In this document: positions 5,623 through 10,698 of the stretch, in pieces | Layout of the letters: each line of letters begins with the position of its first letter | Position numbering within the stretch: the stretch's first letter is position 1 | NCBI GenBank assembly: GCA_964626735.1 | Contig: CAZVIJ010000056.1 | Coordinates: forward strand, 1 to 10,698 | Length of the DNA stretch: 10,698 nt | Source of the DNA: CAZVIJ01 sp964626735 | GTDB taxonomy: Bacteria; Patescibacteriota; Dojkabacteria; JAOAGR01 | Reading direction: 5' to 3' | Made by a program: the position numbers and the translations under genes | Notes under the pieces: model-generated | What the model was told of the DNA's origin: nothing | Database searches by the model: none | Seen by the model: the letters and a program-made list of their open reading frames with translations, nothing else

Positions 5623-7167
5623 ATGGCAATCTTAGAACACGTTAAGCAACAAATCGCCCAGGTTGACCTTGGCAATCCCACATACTCCGAAGGTAGGGTT
5701 GTATTCCTGGGAGACGGCATAGCAACCATTGAAGGTTTACGAGGCGCTGCCTACTCTGAAGTTGTAAAAATATACGAAGATGATGTGAACTATACTCCAG
5801 GTCTTGTCTTTAATCTTGAGGAAACTTCCGTAGGCGTCATCCTGCTCGAAGAAAATATGAATATTCGTGCAGGCGCACGCGTGCAAACGACAGGAGAGAT
5901 ACTATCGATTGACGTATCCGATGGCTTACTAGGAAGAAACATCAGCATTTTAGGAACGCCGCTCGACGGCAAAGGAGACATTCTTCACTCCGACCCCAAG
6001 CGTCAACTCGTTGAGAAGAAGGGATACGGTATTATCGACAGGCAAGCGGTCAATGTACCGCTCGAGACGGGGATACTCGCCGTAGATGCGCTTATTCCCA
6101 TTGGACGAGGGCAAAGACAGCTCATTATCGGCGACCGGCAGACGGGAAAGACGGCGTTGGCGTTAGATGCTGTCATCAATCAAGGGCTCATCAATAAAGA
6201 AATCGATGAAGGCAAACGAAACGCAAAAAAAGTCTATTCGATATATGTAGCGATAGGCCAGAAAAAAGCCAAAGTAGCTCAAATTATCAATAAGCTCAAT
6301 GAACTAGATGTAATGAAGTATACGGTTGTTCTCACATCTTCCGCCTCCGACCCTGCTTCAACGCAGTACTTAGCCCCCTATGTCGGCGCCGCAATCGGCG
6401 AGTTTTTCATGTAACTGGGTGATGATGCGCTCATAGTCTATGATGATCTATCTAAGCATTCCAAAGCCTACCGGCAAATTTCATTGTTGCTGAGAAGACC
6501 TCCTGGGCGAGAGGCATATCCGGGAGATGTCTTTTACCTCCACTCCCGTCTGCTTGAACGTGCAGCCAGGCTAAGCGATACGCGTCGAGGCGGTTCTTTA
6601 ACTGCTTTGCCGATAATCGAGACGCAAGCAGGAGATGTCTCCGCCTATATCCCCACCAACGTCATCTCCATTACAGACGGTCAGGTGTATTTGAAATCCG
6701 AATTATTTAATGCAGGAATAAAACCTGCCGTTGACGTTGGGCTATCCGTATCTCGAGTTGGTGGTGCAGCTCAAATTAAGGCAATGAAACAAGTGGCTGG
6801 AACCTTAAAATTAAATCTCGCCCAATTCAGGGAACTCCAAGCATTCTCTCAATTCGGTGTCGAGGTGGATCCGGTAACGCAAAAGAAAATCGATGCAGGG
6901 TTGCGGGTAACCGAAATACTAAAACAAAATCTCTACTCAAGCCTCCCGTTCGAGATGCAGATTGCACTCATCTGGACGGTGACAAACGGTCATGCAGATA
7001 CCGTGGATATCAAATCAATTTCTCGATGGGGCTCGAAATATATACAGTTCGTGAATGACCTCCATCCCGAATTGCTGAGGACTATCAACTCGGAAGGCGA
7101 AATCAACGAAATAACCGAGCAGGCATTGAAAGATGTAGCCGATCAATTCGCTATCGAGGAGATTTGA
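5623..7167 (+). CDS. atpA: ATP synthase F1 subunit alpha, interrupted by an in-frame TAA
   Basis: Non-catalytic nucleotide-binding subunit of F1. Reading through the stop gives 514 residues, the normal length, with no frameshift. Walker A is GDRQTGKT (170-177); Walker B lies in ALIVYDD (269-275); LLLRRPPGREAYPGDVFYLH (288-307) and the arginine-finger motif SVSRVGGAAQ (375-384, Arg378) are intact. The TAA at 6412-6414 (codon 264) lies between EFFM and LGDDAL, where related alphas such as the Bacillus type have Tyr (EEFMYNG), so a single change from TAT or TAC explains it. An insertion of about 10 residues (around 189-203, NKEIDEGKRNAKK) follows Walker A. The N-terminus is slightly shorter than in E. 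coli. A sequencing error, a fresh nonsense mutation or readthrough are all possible; the perfect conservation downstream favours the first two. Confidence 0.93.
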
Positions 7168-7197
7168 TCTTAGTCTTAGTTTTTATTACCCTGAATT

Positions 7198-7722
7198 ATG
7201 TTAATCGGAATTTTTTCGGATATCCACGACAACGTCCACAACTTGAAACTCGCTATCGCCAAGATGAAGGAACGGGGCATCTCAAAAGCGCTTTTCTTAG
7301 GAGACTTTATCAATCCAGGCGTTGTTCAGGAGATCATCAATTCCGGCATTATCGTCTATGCCGTTTGGGGAAACAATGACGGAGAACGAACTGCAATTAC
7401 TAAGATGATTTGCCATAACCCCGATAAGATTGGAATTTCCGATACGACATTTGCCAACTTCAAAATAGAAAATAGAGTACTCTTCCTCACCCACCATCCT
7501 GATTTCGCCAAATCGCTCGCGAAATCTGGGGATTACCATGCCGTCTTTTACGGACACGACCATCTTCAGTATACCGAAGTGCTTCCCAATGGATGTATTT
7601 TGGCTAACCCCGGCGAGATTTCAGCTCATCGAACCGGAAGGGCGACCTTTCTTATTTACGATTCAGAGAAGAACGCCGTTGAGCTAATCGAATTAACCGG
7701 CACCCTTAATGTAAATAGCTAG
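7198..7722 (+). CDS. YfcE/MJ0936-type metallophosphoesterase
   Basis: Compact calcineurin-like phosphodiesterase of 174 residues, probably cytosolic. The dinuclear metal ligands are all visible: Asp8 and His10 in FSDIHDN, Asp36 in FLGDF, Asn59 in WGNND, His99 in LTHH, and His120 and His122 in YGHDH. The NPGE turn at 137-140 is also typical of this subfamily. The natural substrate is not known; homologues cleave model phosphodiesters. It starts 30 bases after atpA with no Shine-Dalgarno site and no clear promoter, so it is probably co-transcribed with the atp genes. Its place between atpA and atpG is unusual. It shares no obvious mechanism with ATP synthase, and a link to nucleotide or second-messenger turnover would be speculation. 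Confidence 0.9.
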   Translation: MLIGIFSDIHDNVHNLKLAIAKMKERGISKALFLGDFINPGVVQEIINSGIIVYAVWGNNDGERTAITKMICHNPDKIGISDTTFANFKIENRVLFLTHHPDFAKSLAKSGDYHAVFYGHDHLQYTEVLPNGCILANPGEISAHRTGRATFLIYDSEKNAVELIELTGTLNVNS

Positions 7723-7756
7723 TATATAACCTGTAAACCCATGACACTAAAAAATC

Positions 7757-8905
7757 ATGGATCAGTTGCACATACAGGATTTAAACGAACTGCTTAACCA
7801 CAAGGAAAACTACTGCATAACCATACTTCTGCCCACTCAGAAATCCGGCAAAGAAAAAAGGCAAGATCCGATCAGATTAAAAAACCTCTATAACAAAGCG
7901 CGCGAAGAACTGCGCGAATTGGGATATGAGGATACCGAAGAGATTCTGAGACCAGTTTCTGCCTTAATCGACGACAGTGCATTCTGGAATCTCAATGGGG
8001 GAAACGGCCTTGCATTCTTTCTTTCACCGAAAGTGGTAAAAAAATTCGTGCTCCCCATCGAGTTTGACGAATTCGTTTTGGTAAACAACCGATTCGAAAT
8101 CAAGCAGCTACTTCCCTACTTCCAAAATAACGGTGAATTTTACGTATTGGCGCTCAGTAAAAAATTCGTGCGGCTCTACAAATGCAATCATTACGAATGC
8201 AACGAGTTGCTTACCGACGTGCTGCCGAAAGATATCGACGACGCATTAGGTAAGGAAATCGTGAATACGACCCTCCAATCGCACTCCACGGTCAACCAAG
8301 GAAGGCGCGACGCCGCAAACCAGTTCCATGGGCAAGGTTCTGTCAAAGACCAGGATCAAGACCGTATCTGGAGATACTTCAATAAGATCGACAAAATAAT
8401 CCACCGCGAGCTCAGGACTTCCCAGGCTCCTCTCGTTATTGCAGCCGTCGATAACTACGTCCCCATCTTCAAGGACGTGAGCGAGTACAAAAATATACTT
8501 GACGAATCCGTAAGCGGCGACCCGGAGCAAAGCGTTTCCAACGATCTTCATGCAAAAGCTTGGAACGTCGTGGAACCAATTTTCATGAAACGAGTTAAGG
8601 AAGAGATAGAGCGATACAAGTCGATTTCGGGTACTAGGCAAGTACTTGACGATGTCGAACTGATCATAAAAGCTGCGTATGAAGGAAGGGTCGACACACT
8701 ATTCGTATCGACGAAAACGCAAGTCTGGGGGAAGTTCGATCGTTCAAACGCGCATGTCTCTCTTCACTTGGAAAAGAAGCCTGACGATGAAGATCTATTA
8801 AATATCGCAACCATCTTCACGCTGCGCAACGAAGGCAAAGTGATACCTCTGAAACAAGAGAAGCTACCAAATGATGTACCGATAGCGGGAATCTTACGAT
8901 TCTAG
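7757..8905 (+). CDS. baeRF-family protein (bacterial archaeo-eukaryotic release factor homologue, probably baeRF7)
   Basis: Soluble protein of 382 residues, full length by comparison with the family. The opening (HIQDLNELLNHKENYCITILLPT, about 5-27, then RQDPIRLKNLYNKAREEL), the strand segment YVLALSKKFVRLYKCN (128-143), the IDKIIHRELRTSQAPLVIAAVD region (about 211-232), the LHAKAWNVVEPIF helix, and the tail EGRVDTLFVSTKTQVWGKFD followed by PDDEDLLNIATIFTLRNEGKV are all recognisable as the baeRF pattern. These proteins are distant relatives of eRF1 and Pelota and are thought to act on ribosomes, perhaps in rescue or hibernation; direct function is not established. The gene starts 34 bases after the phosphoesterase, without its own clear promoter or Shine-Dalgarno site, and ends 31 bases before atpG. 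The exact baeRF number is less certain than the family. Confidence 0.8.
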   Translation: MDQLHIQDLNELLNHKENYCITILLPTQKSGKEKRQDPIRLKNLYNKAREELRELGYEDTEEILRPVSALIDDSAFWNLNGGNGLAFFLSPKVVKKFVLPIEFDEFVLVNNRFEIKQLLPYFQNNGEFYVLALSKKFVRLYKCNHYECNELLTDVLPKDIDDALGKEIVNTTLQSHSTVNQGRRDAANQFHGQGSVKDQDQDRIWRYFNKIDKIIHRELRTSQAPLVIAAVDNYVPIFKDVSEYKNILDESVSGDPEQSVSNDLHAKAWNVVEPIFMKRVKEEIERYKSISGTRQVLDDVELIIKAAYEGRVDTLFVSTKTQVWGKFDRSNAHVSLHLEKKPDDEDLLNIATIFTLRNEGKVIPLKQEKLPNDVPIAGILRF

Positions 8906-8922
8906 TGGCAGGGGTACCAAAT

Positions 8923-8931
8923 TGATATAAT
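8923..8931 (+). promoter_or_regulatory. Extended -10 promoter of atpG, leaderless type
   Basis: TGATATAAT lies at 8923-8931, then five bases (GCATC), then the atpG GTG at 8937. The box and the spacing to the start codon are identical to those of the sortase gene on the other strand. Transcription would begin at or beside the GTG, so gamma can be made from its own leaderless mRNA in addition to any read-through from upstream. Confidence 0.7.
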
Positions 8932-8936
8932 GCATC

Positions 8937-9800
8937 GTGGCTAATCTGCTCGATCTGAGAAATAAAATTAATTCAACTAAGAATACCGGGCAGATCACGA
9001 AAGCATTAGAAATGGTTTCCGCATCGAGACAGCGGAAAGCGCAAGAATTTTTGCTCAATTCCCGATTCATCAGAAAAGGCGTCTCCGATTTGATGACTAA
9101 AATCAAATATGAAATCTCCCAGGATCCTTCGTACACCGAAAATCTAAGCCTCCCTCCCCTATTTCGGAGGAATAAGTCGGATAAAATTCTTGTCGTGACA
9201 ATCATGTCGCAAAAAGGGTTATGCGGACCTATGAACTCCAACCTTTTCTTTGACATTCTGCAGCTTAAGAAACAAACTGACAAGCAAGTAGATTTCATTT
9301 CCGTCAATAAAGTCGCGCAGAAGTATCTGAGGAATTTCAAAGAAAATGTCATTTCATTCTATTCTGACATACCTGAGCTTCCTGACATTAGTATTGTTTA
9401 CCCGCTTATTGATTATGTGAAGGTAAAGTTCCCCGAATACGAATCAGTGTATTTGGCATTTACCGGGTTTATCAAGACCGGGAAGTTCAAATCGAAAATA
9501 ATCAAGCTCATGCCAATCGACAAATCTGAGCTGGAGTCCGAGAACGAAAAGAACAATCCCTACTCTATCGAACCTGATCCCTATTATGTATTGGACCAGC
9601 TTTCAAACTTATTCGTCGATCTGGAAATATACGAAGCTGTTCTTGCAACGCAAGCAGCAGAACACGGTGCCAGAATGATCGCTATGCAAAAGGCGACTGA
9701 CAACGCGAAAGAGCTAGTCAGGACGCTGACACTTTCCTTGAACAAAGAGCGTCAGGCAAAAGTAACCCAATCAATGGCAGAAATAAGCTCGAATCTTTAG
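8937..9800 (+). CDS. atpG: ATP synthase F1 subunit gamma
   Basis: Central rotating shaft of F1, 287 residues, normal length. The N-terminal helix begins MANLLDLRNKINSTKNTGQI and continues TKALEMVSASRQRKAQ, and the C-terminal helix contains LATQAAEHGARMIAMQKATD (about 237-256) followed by NAKELVRTLTLSLNKERQAKVTQ. These two helices form the coiled-coil axle. MSQKGLCGPMNSNL in the middle is the family's SDRGLCG-like loop. The start is GTG, chosen because it gives the canonical N-terminus and sits five bases behind an extended -10 box. Beta and epsilon, normally next, do not follow; about 400 bases of gene-free sequence come instead. Confidence 0.95.
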   Translation: MANLLDLRNKINSTKNTGQITKALEMVSASRQRKAQEFLLNSRFIRKGVSDLMTKIKYEISQDPSYTENLSLPPLFRRNKSDKILVVTIMSQKGLCGPMNSNLFFDILQLKKQTDKQVDFISVNKVAQKYLRNFKENVISFYSDIPELPDISIVYPLIDYVKVKFPEYESVYLAFTGFIKTGKFKSKIIKLMPIDKSELESENEKNNPYSIEPDPYYVLDQLSNLFVDLEIYEAVLATQAAEHGARMIAMQKATDNAKELVRTLTLSLNKERQAKVTQSMAEISSNL

Positions 9801-9885
9801 AAACCTACGTTTCCAACTTCAACGTTACTATAAGATTAAGTGTATTTATCATTTGCACTATAAGTCGACATAGCCCCATAGTCCG

Positions 9886-9894
9886 TGATATAAT
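9886..9894 (+). promoter_or_regulatory. Extended -10 box upstream of a structured segment
   Basis: TGATATAAT, the same nine bases as before atpG and the sortase gene. Here no long gene follows directly; only an 11-codon frame (ATG at 9919, MVEICV...) lies behind it. The predicted transcript would start near 9901 and enter the hairpin region at 9911. Confidence 0.5.
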
Positions 9895-9910
9895 AAATAT
9901 AGTCAAATAT

Positions 9911-10012
9911 CCTTTCTGATGGTGGAAATATGTGTAGCCCCACCCTTTGACTGAAAAGTTAAGGACTGCCCATATTTCTACCATTAAGGTTCAAAAAGTC
10001 CCTTATTGGTAG
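9911..10012 (+). ncRNA. Candidate structured leader or small RNA with two competing hairpins
   Basis: Segment L (9911-9932) pairs with M (9971-9989) over 19 base pairs, two of them G-T, with a single 3-base bulge. M also pairs with R: 9978-9989 with 10001-10012, 11 pairs and one T-T mismatch around an 11-base loop. Since both use the same bases of M, only one can form at a time. The layout, behind an extended -10 box, resembles an attenuator or riboswitch expression platform, but neither stem is followed by a T-run and no known aptamer is recognised. A repeat-derived origin is also possible. Confidence 0.4.
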
Positions 10013-10190
10013 TGTCAGAATCACGTCTGGCGCAACGCGCGCCTGTACACCGTTCTTTCACAAATCAATACTTTTCTCGCTCTCTCTTTTGCGGAAAGCT
10101 CCTGTACTCTTTGGCAGTACTTGGCCTACCCAACGAGCAGTTTACGGACTGTTGGTTGGGCAGGTCCTTGCTACAAGCCAAAAAAAGAAA

Positions 10191-10195
10191 AGGAG
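10191..10195 (+). promoter_or_regulatory. Strong Shine-Dalgarno site for the last gene
   Basis: AGGAG ends nine bases before the ATG at 10205 and decides that start over upstream in-frame alternatives from 10121. It is the only strong site of this kind next to an annotated start in the window; the atp genes, phosphoesterase, baeRF and sortase genes have none. Confidence 0.8.
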
Positions 10196-10204
10196 CGTAA
10201 TCCC

Positions 10205-10678
10205 ATGGCAGCAGCAGCAACACCCGCGACCACCCCCGCCCCTCTGAAGAACGGCGCGAAATACCACCCGACCACGGGAGCCCAAATTAGATGGGTTTCC
10301 GAATCACAGCAGATCGCTGTGACGCCGGGTGGGCAGTGGCTTGACGTTAGAGGTCAGCAGTACGTGGCAAAAAACCACGTGCCTGACTTCGACGACAACA
10401 CAGGTGCCAACGCGCCAGCCCCCGGCAATCCACCCAAGCCAGTCGGCTGGGCGGCGTATCCCAAGTGGGCGCAGTGGCTATTATTGGCCGGGCTTTTGCT
10501 CGTGCCAATACTCGTCATCGCACTCTACATGGGGTACGGCAGCTCCATCGCATCATTCCTCCGCGCCGCGAGAGATTTCTTCGTCCTCCCTTCGAAGGAG
10601 GTCGTCGCGATCGTGCTCGCTGTCGTGGTCTTTCTGATCGTCCAAGGAAGGAACGGCGAGGGGCCATCAATAGACTAA
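10205..10678 (+). CDS. Uncharacterised membrane protein with Ala/Pro-rich N-terminus and two helices
   Basis: I do not recognise this 157-residue protein. Residues 1-15 are Ala/Thr/Pro rich; 16-64 form a polar region with KYHPTTGAQIRWVSESQQIA and a repeated QQ/GGQWLDVRGQQYV pattern suggesting short beta strands; 65-80 is a Pro/Ala/Gly linker. A strong transmembrane helix follows at about 89-112 (WAQWLLLAGLLLVPILVIAL from 88) and a second at about 132-148 (VVAIVLAVVVFLIVQG). There is no cysteine and no cleavable signal peptide. With two helices, both ends should be on the same side, probably the cytoplasm. The start is set by AGGAG upstream. The coding sequence is markedly GC-rich (about two thirds GC around 10381-10440, against about 42% in atpG) and differs in translation signals from its neighbours, which hints at transfer, another genome segment or a misjoin. 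Confidence 0.8.
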   Translation: MAAAATPATTPAPLKNGAKYHPTTGAQIRWVSESQQIAVTPGGQWLDVRGQQYVAKNHVPDFDDNTGANAPAPGNPPKPVGWAAYPKWAQWLLLAGLLLVPILVIALYMGYGSSIASFLRAARDFFVLPSKEVVAIVLAVVVFLIVQGRNGEGPSID

Positions 10679-10698
10679 TGTCTGATTTGCGTTGACTT

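Larger units (their letters stand above)
9801..10204. other. Gene-free interval after atpG: promoter motif, alternative hairpins and GC shift
   Basis: No convincing gene is seen over about 400 bases. Contents in order: a direct repeat ACTATAAG at 9827 and 9857; a TGATATAAT box; a pair of mutually exclusive hairpins; a small GGCGC/GCGCC stem at 10029-10043; a 10-bp inverted repeat with one mismatch (10125-10134 with 10155-10164); then the Shine-Dalgarno site of the next gene. Base composition rises in GC from about 10010 onward. No remnant of atpD or atpC is visible. Confidence 0.6.

Noticed and set aside
6412..6414. TAA reassigned to an amino acid
   Set aside because: Other genes in the window end cleanly in TAA (atpE, atpH), and only one internal TAA is seen.
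6484..7167. A separate gene for the second half of alpha
   Set aside because: The frame is continuous with the first half and has no initiation signal at 6415-6484; it is the rest of atpA after the TAA.
8246..8641. 131-codon minus-strand frame inside the baeRF gene
   Set aside because: The plus strand carries a full-length recognisable family protein; the antisense frame has no family resemblance.
8894..9352. 152-codon minus-strand frame over the start of atpG
   Set aside because: Entirely antisense to a certain gene and its promoter; no recognisable motif.
10006..10200. 64-codon plus-strand frame before the last gene
   Set aside because: No ATG start, no Shine-Dalgarno site, no recognisable motif, and it overlaps predicted RNA structure.

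Overview
The window looks like a scaffold from a Candidate Phyla Radiation (Patescibacteria) bacterium or a close relative. The reasons are the protein types (a GT-C glycosyltransferase, a sortase, a YbaK-type deacylase and a compact F-type ATP synthase), moderately AT-rich DNA, and almost no Shine-Dalgarno sites. UGA is a stop (atpF and atpA end in TGA), which argues against the UGA=Gly lineages. The phylum cannot be fixed from this sequence. A run of ten Ns shows this is a scaffolded, probably metagenomic, assembly.

Layout. 3-1462 (+): membrane glycosyltransferase of the GT39/ArnT type, split by the N gap. Both gap edges carry the same 7 bases, and merging them restores one frame. 1464-2189 (-): class C sortase-like transpeptidase, convergent with the first gene, with a leaderless-type promoter. 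2241-2588: consensus promoter, tRNA-Arg(CCT), and a 68-bp direct repeat that duplicates the tRNA 3' end behind a perfect hairpin. 2589-2898: gene-free but rich in inverted repeats. 2899-3309 (+): YbaK/ProX-like editing protein with its own promoter and terminator. 3351-3779: gene-free, with the atp promoter at its end. 3780-9800 (+): ATP synthase cluster atpB-atpE-atpF-atpH-atpA, then a YfcE-type phosphoesterase, a baeRF-type release-factor paralogue, then atpG. 9801-10204: gene-free, with a promoter-like motif and three mutually complementary segments that form alternative hairpins. 10205-10678 (+): GC-rich gene for an unrecognised two-helix membrane protein, with the only strong Shine-Dalgarno site in the window.

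How the genes fit together. The atp genes encode the proton channel (a, c), peripheral stalk (b and a delta reduced to its C-terminal domain), alpha and gamma. Beta and epsilon are not here, so the enzyme needs them from another locus, or the scaffold is misjoined after atpG. Alpha carries an in-frame TAA although everything after it is well conserved. The c subunit lacks the sodium ligands of Na+-coupled rings, so proton coupling is expected. The phosphoesterase and the baeRF protein sit inside the cluster without obvious promoters, while atpG has its own promoter five bases before its GTG.

The most interesting items are the split atp cluster with its two guest genes, the mini-delta subunit, the repeated TGATATAAT-plus-5-nt leaderless start, the duplicated tRNA 3' end, and the switch-like RNA structure at 9911-10012.
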